In this document: one piece after another, positions 1 to 6,948 of the stretch
How positions within the stretch are numbered: position 1 is the first letter of the stretch
How the letters are laid out: each line of letters opens with the position of its first letter
DNA from: Nitrosospira sp.
Lineage (GTDB): Bacteria; Pseudomonadota; Gammaproteobacteria; Burkholderiales; Nitrosomonadaceae
Direction: 5' to 3'
Length of the DNA stretch: 8,748 nt
NCBI GenBank assembly: GCA_030453055.1
Contig: JAKDLC010000070.1
Coordinates: forward strand, 1-8,748
Translations under genes and position numbers: made by a program
The notes under the pieces: generated by a model
Told to the model about the DNA's origin: nothing
The model's database searches: none
Seen by the model: the letters and a program-made list of their open reading frames with translations, nothing else

Positions 1-864
1 CACGACATGAAGTAATAAATCAGCCTGTACCGTTTCCTCCAGCGTAGCGCGAAATGCGGCGACGAGTGTATGCGGCAGGTCGCGAATGAAACCCACCGTG
101 TCCGAAATCACGATCGGTCCGCGTTCCGGTATAAACAATTTGCGGGTAGTGGCGTCCAGGGTGGCGAATAGCTGGTCGGCGACATAGGCATGGGCGCGGG
201 TAAGGCTATTAAACAGGGTAGATTTGCCGGCGTTGGTGTAGCCTACAATGGAAACCGACATCACACGGGCACGTTGCCTGAAACGGCGTTGTACCTCACT
301 TTGACATTGGAATCTCGCAAGTTTCTCCTTAAGCAGCTTAACCCGTTTTCCAAGCAATCGCCGATCCGTTTCGAGCTGCGTTTCACCGGGACCGCGCAAA
401 CCGATGCCGCCTTTTTGCCGTTCCAGGTGAGTCCAGCCGCGTACGAGGCGAGTGGCGAGATGCTCCAGTTGCGCCAATTCCACCTGCAACTTGCCTTCGT
501 GGCTTTTGGCGCGCCGGGCGAAAATATCCAGAATCAGACTGGTGCGGTCTATCACACGGTGCCCGAGACGCTGCTCCAGATTGCGTTGCTGGGCGGGAGA
601 GAGGCTATGATTAAAAATCACCAGCGAGGCGCCGGTTTGCTCTAATGCCAGCGCAATTTCGTTCACCTTGCCACTGCCCGCGAAGATAGAGGGATCAGGC
701 CGAGTGCGTTTTCCCTTGATTACCGCAGCAATCGCAAGCTCATCACTTGCAGCCAACTGTTGTAGTTCTTCCAGATTTTCAGCGTAATCGCCGTCGCTGA
801 AATCCAGACTGACCAGCACAGCTAGGTTAGCATTGAGCGTGCTACCAGCGAGACGGTCAGGCAT
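1..864 (-). CDS. hflX: GTPase HflX, N-terminal 288 residues (3' end outside window)
   Basis: HflX is a translation-factor-class GTPase that binds the large ribosomal subunit and can split stalled or stress-damaged ribosomes in the cytoplasm. Translating the minus strand gives an open frame from an ATG at 864 to base 1. The N-terminal HflX domain includes [11 protein letters not shown] and the family signature [18 protein letters not shown] (about residues 143-160). A basic coiled-coil stretch follows, then the G domain: G1 GYTNAGKST (208-216), the switch region FATLDATTR and G3 DTVGF (255-259). The NKxD motif and the C-terminal domain lie beyond the left edge, so about two thirds of a usual protein of some 380-430 residues is present. 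The start ATG overlaps the hfq stop by 8 bases (ATGCCTGA), which implies translational coupling, as expected for an hfq-hflX operon. Nothing appears degraded. Confidence 0.96.
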   Translation of the reverse strand, partial: MPDRLAGSTLNANLAVLVSLDFSDGDYAENLEELQQLAASDELAIAAVIKGKRTRPDPSIFAGSGKVNEIALALEQTGASLVIFNHSLSPAQQRNLEQRLGHRVIDRTSLILDIFARRAKSHEGKLQVELAQLEHLATRLVRGWTHLERQKGGIGLRGPGETQLETDRRLLGKRVKLLKEKLARFQCQSEVQRRFRQRARVMSVSIVGYTNAGKSTLFNSLTRAHAYVADQLFATLDATTRKLFIPERGPIVISDTVGFIRDLPHTLVAAFRATLEETVQADLLLHVV

Positions 865-1102
865 CAGGGAGGGCGGGCGCCTCAAATGGAATACTAACAG
901 CCCTGGCGGGGACCACGGTGGAAATTGCGTGCTTATATACCATTTGTGTGACGGTATTCTTCAACAGCACCACATACTGGTCGAATGAGTCGATATGCCC
1001 TTGCAGTTTAATACCGTTTACCAGATAAATCGATACGGGAATATGTTCCTTTCGCAATGTATTCAGAAACGGGTCTTGTAACAATTGCCCTTTTGCGCTC
1101 AT
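857..1102 (-). CDS. hfq: RNA chaperone Hfq, 81 aa
   Basis: Hfq forms a hexameric Sm-like ring that pairs small regulatory RNAs with mRNAs. The protein opens [14 protein letters not shown] and carries the Sm1 core ([11 protein letters not shown], about 25-35) and the Sm2 signature VYKHAIS (55-61). Q9 and Y56-K57-H58 correspond to the proximal-face residues Q8 and Y55-K56-H57 of E. coli. The rim reads RKEH rather than RRER, the form I recall as usual in betaproteobacteria. The C-terminal tail is short and ends PALPDA. I chose ATG 1102 because GGAG lies 6 bases upstream and the family begins there; the in-frame ATG at 1114 would put that GGAG inside the coding region. The gene overlaps hflX downstream by 8 bases. 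A weak promoter candidate lies just upstream. Confidence 0.97.
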   Translation of the reverse strand: MSAKGQLLQDPFLNTLRKEHIPVSIYLVNGIKLQGHIDSFDQYVVLLKNTVTQMVYKHAISTVVPARAVSIPFEAPALPDA

Positions 1103-1123
1103 GGGGGACTCCATATTTTAATT

Positions 1124-1152
1124 ATTCAAGAGATAACTTTACTTGATTTCAA
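1124..1152 (-). promoter_or_regulatory. candidate sigma-70-like promoter for hfq-hflX
   Basis: On the minus strand TTGAAA (5 of 6 to the -35 consensus) is followed after 17 bases by TTGAAT (4 of 6 to the -10). It sits some 20 bases before the hfq start, in an AT-rich stretch. This is a motif match only, so the call is weak. The rest of the 232-base ccp-hfq gap holds the large hairpin at 1246-1279 and no other gene that I can see. Confidence 0.3.
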
Positions 1153-1245
1153 GGAGTAAATCCATATTCTTGAGGCGGTTTCCCCCATACTCTTGGGCCG
1201 GAATGCGAAATTAATCCTGTCAGACCAATAAGTAACTCCCAAGTT

Positions 1246-1279
1246 CCTTGCCCAAGCTGTATTCGCAGCTTGGGCAAGG
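1246..1279. repeat. perfect 14-bp inverted repeat (strong hairpin) between ccp and hfq
   Basis: CCTTGCCCAAGCTG at 1246-1259 is the exact reverse complement of CAGCTTGGGCAAGG at 1266-1279, with a 6-base loop, TATTCG. On either strand the stem is not followed by a T-run (minus strand continues AACTTGGGAG, plus strand GTTGGAGG), so it is not a classical intrinsic terminator. It lies about 55 bases past the ccp stop and about 145 bases before hfq. It may define the 3' end of the ccp mRNA, stabilise it, or act in a leader RNA if transcription continues into hfq. A dispersed repeat is also possible and cannot be judged from one copy. Confidence 0.85.
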
Positions 1280-1334
1280 GTTGGAGGTTACCTGTAAAAT
1301 GGCTGGCCATCCGCAAGCAGGATCGCCATTGCGG

Positions 1335-2333
1335 TTACCCAAACGGTTTGGGTTTTGGTGTCTCGTTGGTTGAGGGCGGCAGGATGGGCAACTTGAATTC
1401 GGGTTGCTTGCCGGTCAGCGTTTTTAAAAAAGACACGATTTTGGCGTTTTCTTCCTTGGTGAACTTACGGCCTAGCTGTAACCGGCCCATGGTATTCACG
1501 GCCTCTTCCAAGGTTGCGGCGGCGCCGTCATGAAAATAGGGATAGGTCAACTCCACGTTTCGCAGGGTGGGCACCTTGAACATGAAGCGGTCGGCATCCT
1601 TACCCGTTACCGCGATGCGGCCCTCTGCCTTGCTCGCCGTTTTGTAGGGTTCATGGATACCAAATTTCTGAAACGATCCGCCTCCCACCGCAGGGCCATT
1701 GTGGCAACTCGTGCACCCGCTCTCCTTGAATAACTTGTAACCCTCCAGCTCAGTTTGGGTCAAAGCTTGCTTGTCGCCCTTGAGCCATTTATCAAAGCGG
1801 GAGCCAGGCGTGACCAAGGTTTCTTCGAAGGCCGCGATCGCGTCGGTTACCATGCCGATATCGATTTTATCGGAGCCAAACAACTGCTTGAAGCGGTCCC
1901 GGTACTGCGGAATGGATTGTAATACACCTACCGCCAATTCATGGGTGAACCCCATCTCTCCCGGATTTGCGATGGGCCCGCCTGCCTGTTCTTTCAGGTC
2001 CTTGGCGCGGCCGTCCCAGAACTGCGCCAGATTCATGCTGGAGTTCAGTACCGTGGGCGCATTGATCGGACCCTGGTGCCAGTTGTGGCCGATGGAAGTT
2101 TGCAGATTGTCCGTGCCGCCCATACTAAGGTTGTGACAGGAGTTACAAGAAATGAATCCGGATTTCGATAGGCGCGGATCGAAAAAGAGCATCTTGCCAA
2201 GTTCCACCATGTCTGGGTTTTTTGGCTTGGCGGCCTCGATCGGCTGGATAGGTTCATCGGCGGCAACCACGGCGACCGGGGCGGCAATGGTTCCAATAGA
2301 TAGCAGCGATACGATTAGTGTCCGCATTATCAT
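1335..2333 (-). CDS. ccp: di-haem cytochrome c peroxidase, periplasmic
   Basis: This enzyme reduces hydrogen peroxide to water in the periplasm using electrons from c-type cytochromes. The 332-residue product has a signal peptide (basic start MIMR, hydrophobic core to about 24, cleavage near VVAA-DE). Two haem-binding motifs follow, CNSCH (63-67) and CTSCH (207-211). FWDGRA (105-110) and YFHDG (266-270) are typical of the bacterial CcpA/MauG superfamily. M282, in the segment EEAVNTM, is at the expected position of the high-potential haem methionine ligand, which favours a peroxidase over MauG, where this ligand is tyrosine. The protein resembles the Nitrosomonas europaea enzyme, known for being active without prior reduction; whether this one shares that is inference. 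The tail is proline-rich (PILPP, PKPKPFG). The ATG is preceded by AGGAG with 7 bases of spacing. The long leader suggests a transcription unit separate from rppH. Confidence 0.95.
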   Translation of the reverse strand: MIMRTLIVSLLSIGTIAAPVAVVAADEPIQPIEAAKPKNPDMVELGKMLFFDPRLSKSGFISCNSCHNLSMGGTDNLQTSIGHNWHQGPINAPTVLNSSMNLAQFWDGRAKDLKEQAGGPIANPGEMGFTHELAVGVLQSIPQYRDRFKQLFGSDKIDIGMVTDAIAAFEETLVTPGSRFDKWLKGDKQALTQTELEGYKLFKESGCTSCHNGPAVGGGSFQKFGIHEPYKTASKAEGRIAVTGKDADRFMFKVPTLRNVELTYPYFHDGAAATLEEAVNTMGRLQLGRKFTKEENAKIVSFLKTLTGKQPEFKLPILPPSTNETPKPKPFG

Positions 2334-2345
2334 CGGTATTCTCCT

Positions 2346-2372
2346 AAAAACGCGGCTGTAGTGGCGCAGCCG
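2346..2372 (-). terminator. terminator-like hairpin plus U-run in the ccp leader
   Basis: Read on the minus strand, CGGCTG (2372-2367), an 8-base loop and CAGCCG (2358-2353) form a GC-rich 6-bp stem. It is followed after two bases by five T (2350-2346) that directly abut the AGGAG ribosome binding site of ccp (2345-2341). The form fits a short intrinsic terminator. It could end transcripts running in from rppH. If the upstream promoter candidate is right, it would instead sit inside the ccp 5' UTR as an attenuator. The stem is short, so termination strength is uncertain. Confidence 0.45.
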
Positions 2373-2385
2373 ATTACGCCTACAA

Positions 2386-2416
2386 ATTATCCGTACGGGC
2401 GCCTCTTTTCTGTAAG
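2386..2416 (-). promoter_or_regulatory. candidate ccp promoter
   Basis: The minus strand has GATAAT (2391-2386, 5 of 6 to a -10 box). CTTACA (2416-2411, 4 of 6 to a -35 box) lies 19 bases upstream, a longer spacer than ideal. Such a poor -35 and long spacer would fit a promoter needing an activator, and a direct repeat overlaps exactly this interval. Motif reading only. Confidence 0.3.
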
Positions 2417-2425
2417 GGCGCCTCT
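2394..2425. repeat. tandem 13-base direct repeat upstream of ccp
   Basis: TACGGGCGCCTCT (2394-2406) and TAAGGGCGCCTCT (2413-2425) match at 12 of 13 positions, with starts 19 bases apart. Each contains the palindrome GGCGCC. They overlap the spacer and -35 region of the candidate ccp promoter, as paired operator half-sites would. No regulator is identified. A chance duplication is possible, but the position makes regulation worth considering. Confidence 0.5.
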
Positions 2426-2508
2426 AACTAAGACCATGAATTCGTCAGTTGTCGAAAATAAGGTGAAGATCACGTAAGGAAAAAGTCCCTGGAGGATTTG
2501 GCGTCGCG

Positions 2509-3069
2509 CTATTCGCTCTGCCTGGTGGGCGCGATTGCGGTCTTTTCCCTGACGGGATGGCGAGGAGATCCCCCATATCCATCGCCATCAAAGGAAGCAC
2601 GGTTGAGTAACCGCGCCAGTTCGGTCAGAGCCTGCTGGTATACCTTTCGTTTGAACTCGACCACGGATTCCAGTTCTACCCAGTATTGATTCCAGCGCCA
2701 GGCGTCGAATTCCGGCCGAACGCTCGTGCGCAGCGACACGTCACAATCACGTCCGATCAAGCGCAGCAGATACCAGATTTGCTTCTGCCCTTTATAGTTT
2801 CCCCGCCAGTCGCGTCTTATCCATTGATCCGGTACTTCATAGCGCAGCCAATCTCGTGTGCGCCCGATGATCTCGACATGCCGGGGATGCAAACCTACTT
2901 CTTCCGTCAATTCGCGATACATCGCCTGTTCCGGGCTTTCGCCCGGCTTGATGCCGCCTTGAGGAAATTGCCAGGAATCCTGCTTGATGCGTTTGCCCCA
3001 AAAGACCTCGTTCTTCGAGTTCAACAGAATAATACCGACATTGGAGCGATATCCGTTACGGTCGATCAT
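2509..3069 (-). CDS. rppH: RNA 5'-pyrophosphohydrolase RppH (Nudix)
   Basis: RppH removes pyrophosphate from the triphosphorylated (or diphosphorylated) 5' end of mRNAs, which opens them to 5'-end-dependent RNase E decay. The 186-residue protein starts [17 protein letters not shown] and has [12 protein letters not shown] followed by a complete Nudix box, G-x5-E-x7-REL-x-EE-x-GL, at residues 38-60. E53, E56 and E57 are the metal-binding glutamates, with the same numbers as in E. coli RppH. I chose ATG 3069 over the in-frame GTG at 3078 for three reasons: the family begins at this methionine, the numbering then matches, and GGG lies about 8 bases upstream. The last 25 or so residues are a basic, probably disordered tail. 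It is divergent from proS, a neighbour pair I recall from other betaproteobacteria, with a 180-base shared upstream region. ccp lies 175 bases downstream on the same strand. Confidence 0.96.
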   Translation of the reverse strand: MIDRNGYRSNVGIILLNSKNEVFWGKRIKQDSWQFPQGGIKPGESPEQAMYRELTEEVGLHPRHVEIIGRTRDWLRYEVPDQWIRRDWRGNYKGQKQIWYLLRLIGRDCDVSLRTSVRPEFDAWRWNQYWVELESVVEFKRKVYQQALTELARLLNRASFDGDGYGGSPRHPVREKTAIAPTRQSE

Positions 3070-3114
3070 ACGATTCACCCGTTCAATCCATCACAATAAG
3101 ATAGATTTTTTCAT

Positions 3115-3141
3115 ATTTTATCCCAGATTGAAAGCTGTCAC
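3115..3141 (-). promoter_or_regulatory. candidate rppH promoter in the rppH-proS divergent region
   Basis: On the minus strand GTGACA (3141-3136, 5 of 6 to -35) and TAAAAT (3120-3115, 5 of 6 to -10) are separated by 15 bases, shorter than the ideal 17. It lies about 46 bases upstream of the rppH start. For proS, which reads right from the same 180-base gap (3070-3249), I found no convincing promoter. The segment 3160-3195 contains CGGTAACCG and CGGTATCAT, which may include a -10, but no matching -35 is seen. Confidence 0.35.
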
Positions 3142-3249
3142 GAGATTAATAAAACTCCACCGTCGGTAACCGTACTTTTTCGGTATCATTCGGTTCTTGC
3201 ACCAGCCTGCTACCTCAACCCGCAGTTCAATCGCCACAACGGAACGCAC

Positions 3250-4959
3250 ATGCGCGTATCAAGCTTTTTTATTTCCACGCTTAAGGAGGCGCCCGCCGAA
3301 GCGGAATTGGTGAGCCACAAGTTGATGTTGCGCGCGGGCCTCATAAGGCGTCTCGGGAGCGGCCTTTATACCTGGATGCCGCCGGGTTTGAAAGTACTGC
3401 GCAAAGTTGAACATATCGTGCGGGAGGAAATGGACAAGAGCGGCGCCGTCGAGCTACTGATGCCTTCGGTGCAGCCTGCCGAGTTATGGCAGGAAACCGG
3501 ACGCTGGGACGTATTCGGCCCTCAGATGCTGAAAATCAAGGATAGGCATCAGCGCGACTTCTGCTTCGGTCCTACGCACGAAGAGGTCATTACCGACATC
3601 GCGCGGCGGGAAATCAAAAGTTATCGCCAGTTGCCGCTTATTTTTTATCAGATTCAAACCAAGTTCCGCGATGAGATCCGGCCGCGTTTCGGCGTGATGC
3701 GGGCGCGTGAATTCGTCATGAAAGACGCTTATTCATTTCATTCCGGGATTGCGAGCCTGGAGAAGACCTACGAGATAATGCACGAGGCTTACGGCCGGAT
3801 ATTCACCCGCCTGGGGTTGAGATTTCGTGCGGTAACCGCGGATACCGGAGCGATAGGCGGCAGCGGCTCGCACGAGTTTCACGTTCTGGCGGATTCCGGC
3901 GAGGATGCCATCGTTTTCTGTCCGGACTCGGATTATGCCGCCAACATCGAGCTGGCGGCGCCGCTACAACCGGTAAAGCCGCGCGAAGCGGCGAATGGCG
4001 TAATGCAAAAAGTCGAAACGGCAGGCATAAAGACCTGCCGGGAGGTTGCGTCGGCTCTGAACGTTTCCATTGAACAAACGGTAAAAACCCTGGCGGTTAT
4101 CGCGAACGGCGAGATGTATTTATTGCTGCTGCGCGGCGATCATCAACTCAACGAGACGAAGGTTCGCAAAATCCCTTTCCTTGCCGATTTCCGGTTGGCG
4201 AATGAGGCGGAAATCCTTGCGGAAACCCGTTGTCTTCCAGGATATATCGGACCTGTCGGCTTGGGGCTGCCGCTGGTAGCGGACCACACCGTGGCGGTGA
4301 TGGGCAATTTCGTTTGCGGCGCGAATGAAGAGGGTTATCACCTTTCCGCCGTTAATTTTGGCCGTGATGTGAAACAACCCGACCATATTTTCGACATCCG
4401 CAATGCAGTTTCCGGCGATCCATCTCCCGATGGCAGGGGCAGACTGGAGATCTGCCGCGGTATAGAGGTGGGTCATATTTTCCAGTTACGTACCAAATAT
4501 TCGGAAGCGATGAAAGCCGGCTACCTCGATGAATCCGGTCAGACGCGCCCGATGGAAATGGGATGCTACGGCATCGGCGTATCGCGTATCGTGGCGGCGG
4601 CCATCGAGCAGAATCACGACGAGCGCGGAATTATTTTTTCCGCGGCGATGGCGCCGTTCCGGATTGCGATGATTCCTATCGGAATGAAGAAAAATGCGCA
4701 GGTAAAGGCCGAGGTGGAGAAGTTGTACGCGGAGATGGTTAATGCCGGCATCGACGTTCTGCTCGATGATCGTGACGAGCGCCCGGGCGTGATGTTTTCC
4801 GACATGGAATTAATCGGCATTCCATACCGTATCGTTATCGGTGAGCGTGGTTTGAAGGAGGGAAGTATCGAGTATCAGGGAAGGCGGGACGAGAAATCCC
4901 GGATGGTTCCTTTGCAGGGTATCATTGATTTTATAAAAAGGAAAACAGGTGAAGACTGA
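3250..4959 (+). CDS. proS: prolyl-tRNA synthetase, bacterial type with editing domain
   Basis: ProRS charges tRNA-Pro with proline in the cytoplasm. The 569-residue length and domain order fit the bacterial form with an inserted editing domain. Motif 1 lies in the region [17 protein letters not shown] (38-54). Motif 2 is [17 protein letters not shown] (139-155). The INS editing domain spans about 225-400 and includes TVKTL with K279, the same number as the E. coli editing lysine that helps clear Ala-tRNA-Pro. Motif 3 is GCYGIGVSR (438-446), and the anticodon-binding domain follows from about 470, with [20 protein letters not shown]. The start [26 protein letters not shown] (residues 1-26) agrees with family N termini. 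The upstream GGAA, 7 bases before the ATG, is a modest ribosome binding site. No terminator is evident in the 89 bases before the convergent tlpA-like gene. Confidence 0.98.
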   Translation: MRVSSFFISTLKEAPAEAELVSHKLMLRAGLIRRLGSGLYTWMPPGLKVLRKVEHIVREEMDKSGAVELLMPSVQPAELWQETGRWDVFGPQMLKIKDRHQRDFCFGPTHEEVITDIARREIKSYRQLPLIFYQIQTKFRDEIRPRFGVMRAREFVMKDAYSFHSGIASLEKTYEIMHEAYGRIFTRLGLRFRAVTADTGAIGGSGSHEFHVLADSGEDAIVFCPDSDYAANIELAAPLQPVKPREAANGVMQKVETAGIKTCREVASALNVSIEQTVKTLAVIANGEMYLLLLRGDHQLNETKVRKIPFLADFRLANEAEILAETRCLPGYIGPVGLGLPLVADHTVAVMGNFVCGANEEGYHLSAVNFGRDVKQPDHIFDIRNAVSGDPSPDGRGRLEICRGIEVGHIFQLRTKYSEAMKAGYLDESGQTRPMEMGCYGIGVSRIVAAAIEQNHDERGIIFSAAMAPFRIAMIPIGMKKNAQVKAEVEKLYAEMVNAGIDVLLDDRDERPGVMFSDMELIGIPYRIVIGERGLKEGSIEYQGRRDEKSRMVPLQGIIDFIKRKTGED

Positions 4960-5048
4960 CGCCACGTCCCTGGTATTCATTGACTCGCCCTCGCTCATAT
5001 TTATGTCATGCGCATCACAACCACCCCGCCCAACTGCCGGATTCAGGT

Positions 5049-5558
5049 TTATTTCTGCTTTCGCTGGGCGGCTCCGGCTGAACGATTATTCTGAGGTTTT
5101 ACGGAATTCTCACGCATGAATTCCTCCAGACTTTCCCGCGAAATCAACCCTACCTTGTAGGCTGCGGGCTGGCCGGCGGGGTCGAACAAGTACGTAGTGG
5201 GCAGCATCGATACGGGGCCGATTTGAGCGGCGATTTTTTTGTCGCCAAACACAATGGGGTAGGAAATCGAGAGCGAATCAACGAATTTCAACACTGCCTT
5301 CGGATCCCGATAATCCATCGCTATCCCGATTACCATTACATCTTTTCGGCTCTCATAGAGCGATACGAGATCGGGAATTTCCTTCAGGCAGGGCGGACAC
5401 CACGTCGCCCAGAAATTTATCAGTACCCACTTGCCCTTATAATCGGAAAGGGTGAGCTTCTTACCGGTGGAATCCGTGAATACGAAGTCCTTCGCCTGTG
5501 CGCCGGCCGACAGCGTCAGTAGCAGGCAGAGCAATACAGCGAGAACGCGCCGCTTCAT
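5049..5558 (-). CDS. TlpA/ResA-like periplasmic thiol-disulfide oxidoreductase
   Basis: A secreted thioredoxin-fold protein of 169 residues. MKRRVLAVLL opens a signal peptide with cleavage expected after AGAQA (residue 22). The cysteine at position 11 is too early and its setting wrong for a lipobox, so I expect a soluble periplasmic protein. The fold is shown by VLINFWATWCPPCLKE with the active site WCPPC (53-57), and by the cis-proline in SMLPTTYLFD (P120). CPPC is typical of TlpA, ResA and CcmG-type reductants, which reduce apocytochrome or copper-chaperone cysteines; the actual partner cannot be told here. A lysine- and glutamine-rich tail ends the protein. The start at ATG 5558 comes 2 bases after the yihY stop. 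The alternative in-frame GTG at 5594 would put 12 polar residues before the signal peptide and is unlikely. Probably translationally coupled to yihY. Confidence 0.9.
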   Translation of the reverse strand: MKRRVLAVLLCLLLTLSAGAQAKDFVFTDSTGKKLTLSDYKGKWVLINFWATWCPPCLKEIPDLVSLYESRKDVMVIGIAMDYRDPKAVLKFVDSLSISYPIVFGDKKIAAQIGPVSMLPTTYLFDPAGQPAAYKVGLISRESLEEFMRENSVKPQNNRSAGAAQRKQK

Positions 5559-5560
5559 TT

Positions 5561-6829
5561 TTACTGAACCACTCCGGTTGAGGTTACATCGCACTCTGGC
5601 TGTGGGGCCGGATTCCCGAGCGCCGTTTCCGCAAAAAGCTCGGACAGCGGCACGTTCATTTTCTCATCCATACCGCTTATGATATCGTCAAGCAAACGCG
5701 CCAGCGTTACGTTATCGGCTGCTGCGGCACGCGCCGCCTCAGGACGGAACGTAAACAGGCGATAAATATCGCCAACCGTGATTTTACCAGGGTCAAGGAT
5801 CTGAACCCATCCGCCCGACTTCACCTGCCGAACGATATCGGCGCGATTCATAACTTCGAGTATCTGTTCCATGTCTTCAAAACTTAACATGAGACTCGGG
5901 TGAAGACTGGAGGAGGTCTCAACCCTGCCGCTCTTGAACGCTTCTCCCAGAACTTGCAACAGACGCAGCGCGTCAACGAATTGTTTACCCTGCGCGGCCG
6001 AGTCGTGCCGCCATTTACCAAAATGCCAACTGGAAAGGGAAGCGGCAATCACCGCGCCGAGTAGCACCATCATCCATGAAAGATAAATCCACAACAAAAA
6101 AATCGGGAAAGTGGCAAACGCGCCATATACTGCCTGATACGAAGCAAAATTCGTGATATAAAAAGCGAATCCTTGTTTCATTACCTCAAATCCTATCCCT
6201 GCGGTCACGCCACCAATAATCGCATGACGCCACGCGATGGGGCGATTAGGCACAATGAAATAGGTAATCGAAAAGGCAATGCTTGTCAACAGTATCGGCG
6301 CCAGTTGCAGCAGTGCGACATCAATGCCGAAAACGTCTTGGGTTAACCCCAAGGATATTCCGACCAGCCAGGAAGTGAGCGACAAACTTGCGCCGATCAA
6401 CAGCGGCCCGACCGTCAATATCGCCCAGTACGTCAACAGGCGATGGAGGAACGGGCGCAATCGCGTTACGCGCCAGATGGCGTTCAGCGCGGTATCGATA
6501 GTGAACATCAGGGCAAGCGCTGTCACGCCTAAAAAAGCTGTACCGATGGCGGTGAGTCTTACCGCATTGTCGGCGAACTGCTGCATGTATACCGCGATGA
6601 CTTTGTTTGCCGCTTCGGGCATCATGGTGTTGAGAATGAATTCCTTGATTTGAGCGGAATACTCGTTAAACGCGGGGAATGCCGCCACTATCGATAGTGC
6701 GATAGCGATCAGCGGTACCAGTGAAATCAGCGTGGTGTAGCTAAGGCTGGCGGCAGCTTCGAAGCAGTTATGTTGAAAGAAGCGTACCAGCACATAACGT
6801 GTGAAATCCAGAAATTTCGAGAATTTCAT
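5561..6829 (-). CDS. YihY/UPF0761 family inner-membrane protein (formerly called ribonuclease BN)
   Basis: An integral membrane protein of 422 residues from the YihY/virulence factor BrkB family. The old name ribonuclease BN is misleading, since the E. coli RNase BN activity belongs to another protein, ElaC/RbnA. Six hydrophobic segments are readable: about 33-51, 92-112, 133-158, 176-194, 203-224 and 238-265. The family signature is at the N terminus (FEAAASLSYTTLISLVPL, 23-40), and later come YGAFATFPIFLLWIYLSW (235-252). A cytoplasmic C-terminal part (about 270-422) resembles the winged-helix-like extension of longer family members. Its biochemical function is unknown. The ATG is the first start in the frame, because TAA lies two codons upstream; no good Shine-Dalgarno is seen. 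The 119 bases between it and leuA contain no convincing promoter or terminator, so readthrough from leuA is possible. Confidence 0.92.
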   Translation of the reverse strand: MKFSKFLDFTRYVLVRFFQHNCFEAAASLSYTTLISLVPLIAIALSIVAAFPAFNEYSAQIKEFILNTMMPEAANKVIAVYMQQFADNAVRLTAIGTAFLGVTALALMFTIDTALNAIWRVTRLRPFLHRLLTYWAILTVGPLLIGASLSLTSWLVGISLGLTQDVFGIDVALLQLAPILLTSIAFSITYFIVPNRPIAWRHAIIGGVTAGIGFEVMKQGFAFYITNFASYQAVYGAFATFPIFLLWIYLSWMMVLLGAVIAASLSSWHFGKWRHDSAAQGKQFVDALRLLQVLGEAFKSGRVETSSSLHPSLMLSFEDMEQILEVMNRADIVRQVKSGGWVQILDPGKITVGDIYRLFTFRPEAARAAAADNVTLARLLDDIISGMDEKMNVPLSELFAETALGNPAPQPECDVTSTGVVQ

Positions 6830-6948
6830 AAGTTATCGTACCGGCCGGCAGTATCGAGGTATTGAGACAAGAAACCTACCGGGTGTCCAATGCTTTTTGA
6901 AGCAAGGCAACTGAACGATGAGTGCATTTTGCCCTGCTCAGTCCGCGA

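Noticed and set aside
190..645. A 151-codon plus-strand open frame at the left edge.
   Set aside because: It is antisense to hflX, whose minus-strand translation shows all the family motifs across the same bases.
1147..1176. A short leader frame upstream of hfq (ATG followed by seven codons and TAA, with Leu-Leu-Leu).
   Set aside because: Too short to judge, and it runs into the candidate -35 box of the hfq promoter, so it is probably not transcribed from that site.
1337..1353. Palindrome ACCCAAAC-G-GTTTGGGT spanning the ccp stop codon, considered as a terminator.
   Set aside because: Most of it is explained by the codons of the Pro-Lys-Pro-Phe-Gly end. The tightest fold is only 7 bp with a 3-base loop, with no U-run after it.
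3160..3195. CGGTAACCG and repeated CGGTA sequences upstream of proS, considered as an operator or T-box-like element.
   Set aside because: The arms are only 4 bp, there is no antiterminator or terminator structure, and T-box control of proS is not expected in betaproteobacteria.
5026..5071. Inverted repeat CCGCCCA / TGGGCGG between proS and the tlpA-like gene, considered as a bidirectional terminator.
   Set aside because: The arms are 7 bp with a 32-base loop, no T-run follows on either strand, and the right arm lies in the tlpA coding end. Likely chance in GC-rich sequence.
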